Source: Euzebya sp. | GTDB lineage: Bacteria > Actinomycetota > Nitriliruptoria > Euzebyales > Euzebyaceae | Length of the DNA stretch: 64,000 bases | NCBI RefSeq assembly: GCF_964222135.1 | Contig: NZ_CAXQBR010000023.1 | Location: forward strand, 1 to 64,000 | Reading direction: 5' to 3' | Shown here: positions 43,819 to 53,649 of the stretch, one piece after another | Layout of the letters: each line of letters opens with the position of its first letter | Position numbering within the stretch: the first letter of the stretch is position 1 | Notes under the pieces: model-generated | Databases searched by the model: none | Told to the model about the DNA's origin: nothing | Seen by the model: the letters and a program-made list of their open reading frames with translations, nothing else | Program-made: the position numbers and the translations under genes

Positions 43819-46002
43819 ATGACCACCGAGCGTCAGCGGATCGCGATCCTCGGCGGCGGTCCCGCCGGGTTGTCGGCCGCCTTCCACCTGACCGACCCGA
43901 CCCTGTTCCCCGACGCGGCGGAGCGGTTCGAGATCACCGTCCACCAGATGGGCTGGCGCCTCGGCGGGAAGGGCGCGACCGGCCGCCGGGGGACGCCCGT
44001 GCCCCGTCCGGGCGGCGGTTGGGACCTCGAGGGCGACGCCCGCATCGAGGAGCACGGCATCCACCTGTTCGGGAACATGTACGTCAACTCCACCCGGATG
44101 CTGCAGCGGGCCTGCGAGGAGGTGGAGTGGCCGCCGGACGCGCCGGTCACCACGATCGAGGAGTCGCTCCTGCCGAGCGACTACATCCAGCTGGTGGACT
44201 GGTGGAGCCGCGGGTGGCACCTGTCACCGGCGTGGCTGCCGGCGAACCCCGAGCACCCGTGGGACCCCGGGGAGGTCTACGCCGACCCGGCCACGATCGT
44301 CCGTGAGCTGCTGGTCACCATGGAGGAGATCCTCACCGGCCGGCACGAGCCGCCCGCCGCCGCGCAGGCGGGCGTGCACGCCGAGGCGCACACCGCGCGG
44401 CGGAGCTGGCGGGAGCGGCTGGCGGAGGCGGGGCTGGTCCAGGCCGTCGAGCACCTGCGGGCGCGCCACGGCCACGACCCGCTGGCGGACGTCGACGGGC
44501 TGGTCGACGCGATCGCCGCGCTGCTCGAGGCGGCGGCCGGCCACGTCGCGCCCGACGACGACGGGTACGCCCACATCAGGTCGGTGTTCACCCAGCTCGA
44601 GTTCTACGGGCGCCTGCTGATCGGCGCGCTGGCGGACGGCGTCCTCGTCGACGGGATCGACGTCGTCGACGACGAGGACTACCGCCACTGGTTCACCCGG
44701 CACGGCATGACCGCGATGACGCTCGACTCGAACGTCGTGCAGCTCCCCGTCCTGGTGTGCTTCGCCTTCGCCGACGGCGACACGTCCGCCCCGCCGACCA
44801 TGTCCGCGTCGGCCTACCTCGCCTTCATCCTCCGACAGGTCACCGCCCGCGGCCACGCGTCGTACTACTTCGCGACCTCGACCGGTGAGACCGTCATCGC
44901 ACCCGTGTACCGGACCCTCCTCCAGCGCGGCGTCCGGTTCGCGTTCTTCCACGAGGTCACCGGGCTCGAGGTCGCCGACGGCCGGCTGGTCGGCGTGGAC
45001 ATCGACGTCCAGGCGGAGACCGTCGAGGGGGACTACGACCCCCTCGTGGGGGTCCAGGGCGGTCAGCTGACCTGGCCCGACCGGCCGATCTACGACCAGC
45101 TCGTGCAGGGGGAGGAGCTGGCCGCCCGCGACGTCGACCTCGAGTCGTGGTGGGCCGACTGGACGGCACCGGCCCGGACCAGGCTCGTCGTCGGCGAGGA
45201 CGTCGACGTGGTGATCAGCGCCCTGCCGCTCCCCGTCCTCCCCCTCGTCGCGCCGGACGTGGAGGCGTTCGCCAGCTGGGACGCCGCCCTGCCCGCGGTC
45301 GCGACCCTCGCCGCGCAGCTGTGGCTGGACGAGCCGCCGTCGGCGCTCGGGTGGCCGGAGCTGGACGGCACCCAGCGGGTGATCGCCACCGGCGGGGTCG
45401 CTCCCATGGGTGTGGCCGACTTCACCCAGTCCCTCCCCTGGGAGGCCTGGGGACCCGACGGACCCGCCGGGCTGCTGTACCTCTGCGGCACCTTCGCCCG
45501 GCACGGCACCTGGCCGCCGTTCGACGACCACGCGTTCCCCGGCCAGGCGGACGCCGCGGTGCGCGGGATCCTCCTCCAGTGGCTGCGGAGCGCCGTCGCG
45601 GTGCTGCCGGACGCCGGCGGCATCCCCACCCAGGGCGGCGCGTTCGACCTGGCCCACCTGTGGTGCCCGCCCGAGGCCGGGGAACCGGTCGGCGAGCAAC
45701 GCCTGGACGCCCAGTACTGGCGCGCCAACATCGACCCGAACGAGCGCTACCACCAGGCTCCGCCCGGATCGGCGGCGGTGCGCCCGCAGGCGTGGGAGTC
45801 GGGCATCGGCGGCCTCGCGCTCGCCGGCGACTGGATCTTCACCGGCTGGAACGTCCCGAGCTTCGAGGCGGCCGTGATGTCGGGCGCCCTCGCCAGCCTG
45901 GCCGTCGCCGGGAAGCCCGCGCTCGACGACATCCCCGGCTACGGGTTCCTGCGCCGCCTGCCCACCCCTCCGCCGCCGCTGCTGCCCCCACCCGATGCGT
46001 GA
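43819..46002 (+). CDS. Large FAD-dependent oxidoreductase (amine-oxidase/desaturase-like)
   Basis: 727 residues. The dinucleotide-binding motif is ILGGGPAGLSAAFHL at residues 9-23, followed by VHQMGWRLGGKGATGR, as in carotenoid desaturase-like flavoproteins. IEEHGIHLFGNMYVN resembles the conserved segment after it. Near the end, GLALAGDWIFTGWNVPSFEAAVMSG is the second FAD contact, marked by AGDW. It lacks membrane helices. The longer middle (residues 170-330) is family specific. Possible substrates are isoprenoid or steroid-like lipids; not resolvable. The next gene starts inside its end (8 nt). Confidence 0.85.
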   Translation: MTTERQRIAILGGGPAGLSAAFHLTDPTLFPDAAERFEITVHQMGWRLGGKGATGRRGTPVPRPGGGWDLEGDARIEEHGIHLFGNMYVNSTRMLQRACEEVEWPPDAPVTTIEESLLPSDYIQLVDWWSRGWHLSPAWLPANPEHPWDPGEVYADPATIVRELLVTMEEILTGRHEPPAAAQAGVHAEAHTARRSWRERLAEAGLVQAVEHLRARHGHDPLADVDGLVDAIAALLEAAAGHVAPDDDGYAHIRSVFTQLEFYGRLLIGALADGVLVDGIDVVDDEDYRHWFTRHGMTAMTLDSNVVQLPVLVCFAFADGDTSAPPTMSASAYLAFILRQVTARGHASYYFATSTGETVIAPVYRTLLQRGVRFAFFHEVTGLEVADGRLVGVDIDVQAETVEGDYDPLVGVQGGQLTWPDRPIYDQLVQGEELAARDVDLESWWADWTAPARTRLVVGEDVDVVISALPLPVLPLVAPDVEAFASWDAALPAVATLAAQLWLDEPPSALGWPELDGTQRVIATGGVAPMGVADFTQSLPWEAWGPDGPAGLLYLCGTFARHGTWPPFDDHAFPGQADAAVRGILLQWLRSAVAVLPDAGGIPTQGGAFDLAHLWCPPEAGEPVGEQRLDAQYWRANIDPNERYHQAPPGSAAVRPQAWESGIGGLALAGDWIFTGWNVPSFEAAVMSGALASLAVAGKPALDDIPGYGFLRRLPTPPPPLLPPPDA

Positions 46003-49000
46003 TCCGCTCGACGCCTTCGAGCTGACCCCCGTCGCCGACGACGGCGTCGACGTGGTCCTCCGCGGCACGCGTCGCGACGACGGCGCACCCGTCGTGGTCC
46101 GGACCCACGCCGAGGTGCCGCCCACCCCGGCGCACCGGGACCGGCTCCGCCGCCAGCACCTCGCCCACGGCGCCGTCGACCACCCGGGGGTCGCCCGGGT
46201 CCGGGCACTCATCGACGAGCCGCAGCGGGTCGCCGTCGTCCTGACCGACCCCGGCGGCGTGCTGCTCGATCCCGGGGGGGACGGGGTCGCAGAGCGCGCG
46301 GTGGCGTTGGCGGACGGCGTCGCCGCGGCGTTGCAGGCCCTGCACGCCGCCGGCCGCTGGCACCTGGACCTGCACCCGACCGACGTCCTGATCACCGGCG
46401 CCGGTCCGGTGCTCATCTCGACGGGGGCCGCCGCGCCCGCCGAGGGTCCCCTCCCCGACCCGGTCGGGGCGCACCACCCCGGCCGGGCGCCGGAGCGGTC
46501 GGGGTGGCTGCGCCTCGACGTCGACAGCCGGACCGACCAGTACGGCCTCGGGGCCCTCGTGTACGCGTGCCTGACCGGCCGGGCGCCCCACGCCGACCAC
46601 GCCGGGCCGGAACTCGAGGGCTCCCAGGTCGCCCGACGGCCACCGACCGCACGGGAGGTCAACCCAGCGGCAGACCCCACGCTGTCCGACGTGGTCGACC
46701 GCATGATCGCCGTCGACCCGGCCCGGCGGTACCAGGGGTGGACCGCGCTGCGTCGCGCCCTCGCGGCCTGCGGCGGGGGCGGGGCAGCCGACGGGCCGGT
46801 GGCCGCCGACCCGCGGGTCCCCACCCGGTTCGACCTGTCGGGCCGCCTGGTCGGTCGCGACGACGAGGTCTCCGCGCTGCTGCAGGCGTGGCGGCAGGCG
46901 CGCGCGACGGGCACCCCGCGGCTGGTGGTCGTGCGCGGCGAGTCGGGCGTCGGCAAGTCCGCCCTGGTGGCCGAGGCCGTGCGGGCGCTGTCGGCCGCCG
47001 GGGTCGTGTCGGGCGTCGCCGCCTTCGACCTGCTCGAGGTCGGCGCGACGCCGTTCACCGCCGTCGCCCAGGCCGTCGCCGAGGTCGTCGACCACGTCCT
47101 CGGCGAGCCCGACGAGGTCCTCGAGGGCGTGCGGTCGGCCGTGCTCGGCCACCTGCGGGACGACCACGCCCTGGCCGCGACGCTCATGCCCCGGCTCGTG
47201 GACCTGACCGGACCGGCCCCGGCAGACGGGTCGGAGGACGGTGAGCACCGCGGCGCCAGCTTCGGGAGCCAGCGCCGCCGCGCCGTCCGCGCCGTGGTCG
47301 CGACGCTGCGGGCGTTCCTCGACGCCGGGCTCGACCTCGCCGTGGTCCTCGACGACCTCCCGCGCGCCGACGCGGGGACCCTCCAGCTGATCGGCCAGCT
47401 GCTCACCGCGCCCGAGCTCGGGCCGCTCCTGCTGATCGCCACCGCCCGCGACGTCGAGGATGCAGCCGTGCGGGCACGCCTCGACGAGGCGCTCGCCCGG
47501 TGGGAGGCCACCGACGCGGTCACGCAGGTGCCGCTGGCACCCATCTCGGCGGACGCCGTCGCCGAGCTGGTCGCCAAGGCGACCGGTACCGACGTCGACG
47601 TGGCCCGGCCGCTGGCGGACGCCGTCGTCGACCGGTCCGGCGGCAACCCGCTGCTGACCCGCGTCTACCTCGACGAGCTGCACCAACGCGGGACGGTCAC
47701 CTACGACGAGCAGCGGGATCGGTGGCGCTGGGACCTCGAGGAGGTGGATCGGCACCTGCTGGCGGCGTCGGCACCGGACCTCATCGCCGAGCGGGTCGAG
47801 CGTGCCGGGCCGGGGGTCGCCGAGCTGCTCGAGACCGCCGCCCACGCGGGAGGGAGCCTGGACCTGCCCCTGCTCGCCGACGTGCTCGGCATCGACGAGG
47901 CGGTGGTCGCGGCGCTGGTCGAGGCCGCGGTCGACTCCGGGTTGGTGCGTCGGGAGCCGCGGGACCACACCCACCACTTCGCCCACGACCGGATCCGCGA
48001 GGTCGTCCTCGCGCGGGTGCCCGAGGTCGACCGGGCCGCCATGCACCTGCGGATCGGCCGCCAGCTGCGCGCCCGCATCGACGATCCGGCGCGCGTCCGG
48101 GCGACGACGCTGTTCGGCGCGGTGGGCCAGCTGCGGCGGGCCGTCGACCTGATCGACGACCGCGAGGAGATCCTCGACCTGCGCGACCTCTGCGAGGTCG
48201 CCGCCGCGCGCGCCCACCGCGCCGGCGGGTACGACACCGCCCTCGAGCTGCAGCAGACCGCGATCGCGCTCCACGACGCCCACGGGCCCGAGCCGGCGGG
48301 CGACCAGCTGCTCAGGCTGGCCGCGCACAACGCCCTCCTGGCCGGTGAGCCCGAGCTCGTCCAGCACCTCTGCGACCGTGCGCTCGCCGTCACCTCCGAC
48401 CCGTCCGCCCGTGCCCGGGTCCACGTGCTGCTGCTCCACCTGTGGTGGCAGCAGAACCTGCCGCGGGAGATGCTGAAGGCGCTGCGCCGCACCCTCGAGG
48501 AGCTCGGCCAGCCGATCCCCGAGCGCACCTCGCTCACCGACGTGGTCACCGAGCTCGCGGCCACCGCGCGCGCCCTCCGCGGACGGCGGGCGGAGGACCT
48601 CCTCGCCCTGCCCCCGAGCGAGGACCCCACCCTGAACACGGTGATGCGGGTGGCACTCGCCGCGTCGAACGCCGCCTACGTCCACGAGCCGCTCACGCTG
48701 GCGGTCCTCGCGATGCGGGGGACCAGGCAGACCCTCGAGCGCGGCGTGGCCGCGGATTCCGGATACGCGGTGGCCGTGTACGGCATGGTGCTGGCGGGGG
48801 TGCTCGGGCGCCTCCGGTCCGGGTACGACTTCGGTCGCGTCGGCGTCGAGCTGTCCCGCGATCCGCGCTCGGCCGCGCTCGGCGGCACCACGTTCGTCCA
48901 CCAGGGGATGGTCGCGCACTGGGTCCGCCCGCTCGCGGAGACCCTGGAGCCGCTCGAGGCGTCGTTCCGCCGCGGGCTGGCCGCAGGGGACATCGGCTAC

Positions 49001-50938
49001 CCGGTGGCCGGGCTGTTCTGGCACGACCTCCACGCCCTGCTGGTCGGCCGCCCGCTCGACACGGTGATCGCGGACCTCGACGAGCACATCGCCCTGACCG
49101 CCGAGCTGCAGCTCGGCGCGAACCTCGAACGGCTCGTCGTCGTCCGCCAGGTCGCCGAGGAGCTCGTCGACGCGCCCGGGGACGTGCTGGTCGACGGCGC
49201 GTCGTTCTCCTCCACCCGGTGGCTGGAGGACCACCCGCGACCCACCGACCTGCGCCTGTGGATCCACGCGCTGCGCGGCTTCGTCGCGCTCCGCCACGGC
49301 CGCCTCGACGACGCGCTCGCGGCCGTCGAGGGCGGGCACGGCCTGTCCCGCACCGCTCCCGGGCAGGCGGTCGTCGCCCTGCAGGCCCTCAACGAGGGGG
49401 TGGTGTGGGCCGCCACGTCGCGGGGCGCAGCGCGCGCCGAGCGGGCACGTCGGCTGGCCCGCGCGACGGCGGCGCTGGCCCGACTGCGCCGCTGGCGCGC
49501 GCACGCGCCGGCCAACCACGCCCACCGGGTGGCCTGGGTCACCGCGGAGATCGCGGCGGCGACCGGACGGCGGCCGCAGGCGATGGCCGGGTTCGAGCGG
49601 GCGGCCGCGCTCGCCGCCCAGCACGGCTGGCTGTCGGATCTCGGTGTGATCTGCGATCGCGCCGCGTCGTTCCACGCAGCGGCCGGGCAGGACCAGCTGG
49701 CTCGGCACTACGCGCAGCGGGCCCTGGCCGCCCACCGGTCGTGGCGAGCCGACGCCCTCGTCGCCGCGGTGGAGGCCCGGTGGCCCGACGTGGTGGCGGC
49801 GGACCGCGCGATCGCGAGCGGGGGCCGGGGCGAGGCCGGCCTCGCCGACGGCGGCGTGACCCGGGGGGCCGGCCAGACCGCCGGGGCGCTGCTGGGTCGG
49901 CTCATCGAGGTGCTGGTCGAGCGCTCCGGCGCCACCCGCGGCTTCCTGGTCCTCCCCGCCGACGGCGGCCTCGCGGTGGCGGCTGCCGCCCACGTGGACG
50001 GGGCGGACGTGGTCGTCGAGCCCGACCCGGCCGGCGACCTGGACGCCCACCGGGGGCTCAGCACCGCGACGGTCCGCTACGTCGCCCGGACCCGACGGCC
50101 GGTGCAGATCGACGACGTCGCCGCGGACCGGGCACCCCGGCTCGACCCGGGCCTCGCCGCGAGCGGCGCGCGGTCGCTGCTGTGCCTGCCGCTGACCACC
50201 CCGACGGGGCTCACCGGCGTGCTCCACCTGGTCAACGAGCTCACCACCCACGCCTTCGACGCCGAGCGGCTCGAGGCCCTGCGCGTCCTGAGCGTCCAGG
50301 CGGCGATCGCCGTGGAGAACCACCGGCTGACGACCGACACCGAACGGCTCAGCCGGGACCTGCAGGACGTCCGGGAGGCCGCCAACCGCCTGGCCGAGCA
50401 GGCCCTGACCGATCCCCTCACCGGGCTGCCGAACCGCCACCTGCTCGAGGCGCGCCTGGGGGAGGCGCTGGCTGCCGCAGCGGACGGGACGTCCGCCCCC
50501 GCCGTGCTGTTCTGCGACCTCGACGGGTTCAAGGCCGTGAACGACACGCTCGGGCACCAGGCGGGCGACGCGGTCCTCATCGACCTCGCACGGCGGATGG
50601 CCGCCGTGGTCGGACCCGACGACGTGGTCGCGCGCGTGGGCGGCGACGAGTTCGTCGTGCTGGTGGCGGCCGATCCCGGTCCCGAGGAGCTGACCGCGCT
50701 GGCCGAGGCCATCGAGGAGGCGTGCACCCACACCGTCCCGTCGGCGGATGGCGGGATCGGTGTCGGCGTCTCGGTCGGCGCCGCCCGGCCCCACACCGGC
50801 GAGACCACCGCGGCCCTGCTCGCACGGGCCGACGCGGCGATGTACGCCGCGAAGGTCGCGGGCGGCGGCCGGGTGGTGGTCGACGACGAACGCCGTGTGC
50901 GGGCCCGCCGCGCCGAGGACCCGCCGCCGGGGGCGTGA
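45995..50938 (+). CDS. Multidomain signalling protein: pseudokinase - AAA ATPase - helical repeats - GAF - GGDEF
   Basis: 1647 residues. Residues 10-260 form a Ser/Thr-kinase-like domain with catalytic motifs lost: the VAVK Lys is Arg (VVVRTH), HRDxKPxN is HLDLHPTD and DFG is absent, while APE (RAPER) and DSRTDQYGLG remain. An AAA/STAND-type ATPase follows with Walker A GESGVGKS at 315-322 and Walker B-like LAVVLDDLPRAD. Helical repeats run to about 1290, a GAF domain to 1450, then GGDEF from about 1470 with RVGGDEF at ~1547. It should make cyclic-di-GMP under control of a ligand and a partner. The ATG overlaps the flavoprotein stop. Confidence 0.9.
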   Translation: MRDPLDAFELTPVADDGVDVVLRGTRRDDGAPVVVRTHAEVPPTPAHRDRLRRQHLAHGAVDHPGVARVRALIDEPQRVAVVLTDPGGVLLDPGGDGVAERAVALADGVAAALQALHAAGRWHLDLHPTDVLITGAGPVLISTGAAAPAEGPLPDPVGAHHPGRAPERSGWLRLDVDSRTDQYGLGALVYACLTGRAPHADHAGPELEGSQVARRPPTAREVNPAADPTLSDVVDRMIAVDPARRYQGWTALRRALAACGGGGAADGPVAADPRVPTRFDLSGRLVGRDDEVSALLQAWRQARATGTPRLVVVRGESGVGKSALVAEAVRALSAAGVVSGVAAFDLLEVGATPFTAVAQAVAEVVDHVLGEPDEVLEGVRSAVLGHLRDDHALAATLMPRLVDLTGPAPADGSEDGEHRGASFGSQRRRAVRAVVATLRAFLDAGLDLAVVLDDLPRADAGTLQLIGQLLTAPELGPLLLIATARDVEDAAVRARLDEALARWEATDAVTQVPLAPISADAVAELVAKATGTDVDVARPLADAVVDRSGGNPLLTRVYLDELHQRGTVTYDEQRDRWRWDLEEVDRHLLAASAPDLIAERVERAGPGVAELLETAAHAGGSLDLPLLADVLGIDEAVVAALVEAAVDSGLVRREPRDHTHHFAHDRIREVVLARVPEVDRAAMHLRIGRQLRARIDDPARVRATTLFGAVGQLRRAVDLIDDREEILDLRDLCEVAAARAHRAGGYDTALELQQTAIALHDAHGPEPAGDQLLRLAAHNALLAGEPELVQHLCDRALAVTSDPSARARVHVLLLHLWWQQNLPREMLKALRRTLEELGQPIPERTSLTDVVTELAATARALRGRRAEDLLALPPSEDPTLNTVMRVALAASNAAYVHEPLTLAVLAMRGTRQTLERGVAADSGYAVAVYGMVLAGVLGRLRSGYDFGRVGVELSRDPRSAALGGTTFVHQGMVAHWVRPLAETLEPLEASFRRGLAAGDIGYPVAGLFWHDLHALLVGRPLDTVIADLDEHIALTAELQLGANLERLVVVRQVAEELVDAPGDVLVDGASFSSTRWLEDHPRPTDLRLWIHALRGFVALRHGRLDDALAAVEGGHGLSRTAPGQAVVALQALNEGVVWAATSRGAARAERARRLARATAALARLRRWRAHAPANHAHRVAWVTAEIAAATGRRPQAMAGFERAAALAAQHGWLSDLGVICDRAASFHAAAGQDQLARHYAQRALAAHRSWRADALVAAVEARWPDVVAADRAIASGGRGEAGLADGGVTRGAGQTAGALLGRLIEVLVERSGATRGFLVLPADGGLAVAAAAHVDGADVVVEPDPAGDLDAHRGLSTATVRYVARTRRPVQIDDVAADRAPRLDPGLAASGARSLLCLPLTTPTGLTGVLHLVNELTTHAFDAERLEALRVLSVQAAIAVENHRLTTDTERLSRDLQDVREAANRLAEQALTDPLTGLPNRHLLEARLGEALAAAADGTSAPAVLFCDLDGFKAVNDTLGHQAGDAVLIDLARRMAAVVGPDDVVARVGGDEFVVLVAADPGPEELTALAEAIEEACTHTVPSADGGIGVGVSVGAARPHTGETTAALLARADAAMYAAKVAGGGRVVVDDERRVRARRAEDPPPGA

Positions 50939-50963
50939 CGGGTGGCCGGGGCGCCCGACCCGG

Positions 50964-51710
50964 TCAGGCCGCTCGGACGGGGGTGAGGGGTCCGGCGAGC
51001 GCCGGCGGGCCCAGAAGGGCCGGCGTGGCCGAGCCGGAGGGGTGCTGGTGCCACCCGTCGGCGTCGATCGTGGTGGCGGCGCCGGCGCCCAGGACCAGGT
51101 GCTCGCCGCCGTGGCTGACCACGCCGGTCCCCTCGTCGATGCCGAGGACGGCGAGGCCGTCGTAGCTGCGCTGCCGCCGGACGGCGACGCGCCGCATGAC
51201 CGAGGAGCGGGCGACGAGCCGGTCGAAGTGGGGGACCACGACGTACCCCTCGAGCGGTCCGAGGCCGGGGGTCAGCCCGAACGGGGACGGCGGGACCAGC
51301 CGGAGCCGCCACGCCATCATCGCCATCGCCCCGGCGGAGGAGCCGGACAGCGCGGCGCCGGCGCGCCACCGCTCCACGATCGCGTCCCACACCGGCGACG
51401 CGCCCAGCCGGCGGACCAGGGCGGCGGGGACCCCGCCGGTCAGCACGACCACGTCGGCGGCGGCGACCGCGTCGACGGCGGCGGTGACGTCCTCCGGCGC
51501 GACCGCGGTGGCGCGGGCGCCGAGAGATGCCCACCAGGTCCGGGCCAGGGCGATCGTGGCCGGGCGGGTGCCGGGCAGCGACGCGGCCGGCACGACGACC
51601 ACGCGGGGGCGGGCGACGCCGGTCCGCTCGAGCAGCCAGCGGTCGACGGGGCGGCAGGGCTCGCGGTGCTCACCGCCGCCGAGCAGCGCCAGGGGCCCCG
51701 GGGCGGTCAC
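50964..51710 (-). CDS. Peptidase S51-like (cyanophycinase/dipeptidase E-type) protein
   Basis: 248 residues, GTG start overlapping the upstream gene's stop (GTGA). It begins LALLGGGEHREP, has VVVLTGGVPAALV, the nucleophile elbow SGSSAGAMAM with its Ser, and PHFDRLVAR with the His. This is the Ser-His/Glu arrangement of S51 enzymes. Family members cleave beta-aspartyl or Asp-X peptides; cyanophycinase is a longer relative. Coupled to an LPG-synthase-like membrane protein. Confidence 0.82.
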   Translation of the reverse strand: MTAPGPLALLGGGEHREPCRPVDRWLLERTGVARPRVVVVPAASLPGTRPATIALARTWWASLGARATAVAPEDVTAAVDAVAAADVVVLTGGVPAALVRRLGASPVWDAIVERWRAGAALSGSSAGAMAMMAWRLRLVPPSPFGLTPGLGPLEGYVVVPHFDRLVARSSVMRRVAVRRQRSYDGLAVLGIDEGTGVVSHGGEHLVLGAGAATTIDADGWHQHPSGSATPALLGPPALAGPLTPVRAA

Positions 51711-52894
51711 GCCGCCACCAGCTCTCGGTCGTCCGCGGGCAGGCCAGCGGCCACGTCAGCGGGTACCAGGCCGTCGGGCACCCCGTCCGCCTCCGGCGGC
51801 ACGGTCGGCGCGGGCACCGGCTCGACCCGGCGGCGGACGAGCACCGCGATCGCGGGCACCACCCCCGCGGCGACGGGCAGCCAGAACGATGCGAGCCGGT
51901 AGATCAGGACGCCGGCGATCGCGACGCCCGCCGGCACCCCGAGCGCGGTGAACGCCGCCGCGACGGTGGCCTCGAAGACGCCGATCCACCCGGGGGTCAG
52001 CTCGGGTGCGGTGTTGACCACGTTGATCGTGGCGTAGCCGATGGCGAGGGCGGGCAGCCCGAGCGGGTGGCCGAGGGCCGCGAAGACGAGCGCGAGCGCG
52101 GCGGCGTCCACCGACCAGGCCGCCAGCGACCACGCCGCGCACCTCCACAGCGACCGGCGCGCCGGCGTCCGGGCGCTGGCGCCGGCGAGTCCCCCGACCG
52201 CCTGCACCGCGGCGTCCCGCACGCGGCCCGGCAGCCGCCGGGCGAGGCGTGCCAGCCGATCGCGGACGGCCGGGCTGCGCGTCCCCAGCAGGGCGATCAG
52301 CGCAGCGACCCCCAGCGGGATGGTCGCGGCCAGCAGGCCGATGGCGGCGTCCGGCAGGCCTCCCGACGCCGCGGCCACCGCGATGCCGCCGACCAGCAGG
52401 ACCGACAGCGTGAGGGTGGTGACGGCCCAGGACAGGACCATCGCGGCCGCGGCGACCCCGGGGGAGCTGCCGTGGCGGACCAGCTCGGTGCCGCTGAGCA
52501 CCCCGCCGGCGTAGCCGCCGCCGGGGACCACCCGGCTCGTGGTGAAGGCGGCCATCGAGGTCCGCTGCGCGGCCAGGTGGCCGATCCGGCCGCCGGCGGC
52601 TGCAGCGGCGGTCCGCAGGACCTGGGCCAGCGCGACGCACCAGGCGATCTGGAGGGTCACGAGCCCGACGACGGCGAGTGGTGGCAGACCGGTCAGCAGC
52701 TGCCAGGCGCGGACGAGCTCGTCGCGGCCCAGGCCGCCGGTCCTGACCGCGAGCGCCGCGAGCGCGCCCGCGCCGGCCAGCTTGGCGGTGCGCCGCAGCC
52801 AGCGGGGTGGTCGGCGCGTCCGCCTCGACGGGGGGACGGGCGAGGGGTGGCGCGCGGGGGAGGGGCGGACCGGGTTCGCGGTTGGTGCGTGCAT
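51707..52894 (-). CDS. LPG-synthase-type integral membrane protein (UPF0104/AglD-like)
   Basis: 395 residues from ATG 52894 (GTG 52909 possible). A basic, Pro-rich N-terminus precedes about seven to eight membrane helices. The flippase-like family is supported by AAFTTSRVVPGGGYAGGVL, INVVNTAPELTPGWIGVFEA and the overall helix spacing. Members include the membrane domain of MprF and glycan-lipid proteins such as AglD. It has no soluble aminoacyl-transfer domain, so a lipid-handling role is likelier. Overlaps the S51 gene by 4 nt. A palindrome is 56 nt upstream. Confidence 0.85.
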   Translation of the reverse strand: MHAPTANPVRPSPARHPSPVPPSRRTRRPPRWLRRTAKLAGAGALAALAVRTGGLGRDELVRAWQLLTGLPPLAVVGLVTLQIAWCVALAQVLRTAAAAAGGRIGHLAAQRTSMAAFTTSRVVPGGGYAGGVLSGTELVRHGSSPGVAAAAMVLSWAVTTLTLSVLLVGGIAVAAASGGLPDAAIGLLAATIPLGVAALIALLGTRSPAVRDRLARLARRLPGRVRDAAVQAVGGLAGASARTPARRSLWRCAAWSLAAWSVDAAALALVFAALGHPLGLPALAIGYATINVVNTAPELTPGWIGVFEATVAAAFTALGVPAGVAIAGVLIYRLASFWLPVAAGVVPAIAVLVRRRVEPVPAPTVPPEADGVPDGLVPADVAAGLPADDRELVAA

Positions 52895-52949
52895 GGGTCG
52901 AGCGTCCACCGCCCCGGCTGTGGTCGGCGTCCCCCGCCGGAGGGGTCCT

Positions 52950-52973
52950 CGGACCCCCTACGGCCGTAGGGTC
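52950..52973. promoter_or_regulatory. Palindrome before the LPG-synthase-like operon
   Basis: CCCTACGGCCGTAGGG (52956-52971) is a perfect 16-bp palindrome, with outward similarity to the site at 55043-55070. It is 56-79 nt upstream of the ATG at 52894 and also abuts the stop codon of the response regulator. Probably an operator. Confidence 0.6.
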
Positions 52974-53649
52974 AGCGGCCCGGCTCGACCAGGCCGGACT
53001 CGTAGGCGAACACGATCGCCTGCGCCCGGTCGCGGAGGTCGAGCTTCATCAGGATGCGGCTGACGTGGGTCTTCACCGTCTGCTCGGCCAGGACGAGCTC
53101 GCCGGCGATCTCGCCGTTGGACATGCCGTGGGCGACCAGGACCAGCACCTCGGACTCGCGGTCGGTCAGCTCGGCGACCCTGGCCGGGGTCGCCGCCCGA
53201 CGGCCCCCGGCGGCGGCGAAGTCGGCGATCAGACGGCGGGTGATGGCCGGCGCGATCACCGCGTCGCCGCGGGCGACCACCCGGACGGCGTCGGCCAGCT
53301 CGACCGCTGAGGCGTCCTTCAGGAGGAACCCGCTGGCCCCGGCCTTGAGCGCGTCGTAGACGTACTCGTCGAGGTCGAACGTGGTCAGCACCACGACGCG
53401 CGGGTGCCCGCCCGGAGGGGGGTCGCCGGACAGGATGGCGCGGGTGGCCGCCAGCCCGTCGAGGCCGGGCATGCGCACGTCCATGAGGATGACGTGCGGG
53501 GCGAGGGACGCGGCCCGCTCGATGGCCTGGCGGCCGTCGGCGGCCTCGCCGACCACCTCGATGTCGGCCTGGCCGGACAGGAACGCGGCGAAGCCGGTGC
53601 GGACCATGCCCTGGTCGTCGACGATGAGCACGCGGATGGGGTCCGTCAC
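52972..53649 (-). CDS. NarL/FixJ-type response regulator
   Basis: 225 residues, GTG start overlapping the kinase stop. The receiver domain has DDQ near residue 11, phospho-acceptor Asp57 in ILMDVRMPGLDG, and LLKDAS with Lys. The LuxR HTH is LTDRESEVLVLVAHGMSNGEIA with VKTHVSRILMKLDLRDR. It is the likely partner of the kinase next to it and a candidate binder of the two flanking palindromes. Confidence 0.93.
   Translation of the reverse strand: MTDPIRVLIVDDQGMVRTGFAAFLSGQADIEVVGEAADGRQAIERAASLAPHVILMDVRMPGLDGLAATRAILSGDPPPGGHPRVVVLTTFDLDEYVYDALKAGASGFLLKDASAVELADAVRVVARGDAVIAPAITRRLIADFAAAGGRRAATPARVAELTDRESEVLVLVAHGMSNGEIAGELVLAEQTVKTHVSRILMKLDLRDRAQAIVFAYESGLVEPGR

Noticed and set aside
45839-50794. 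1651-codon minus-strand frame opposite the giant GGDEF gene
   Set aside because: No domain or motif; a typical antisense artefact in 73%-like GC coding DNA.
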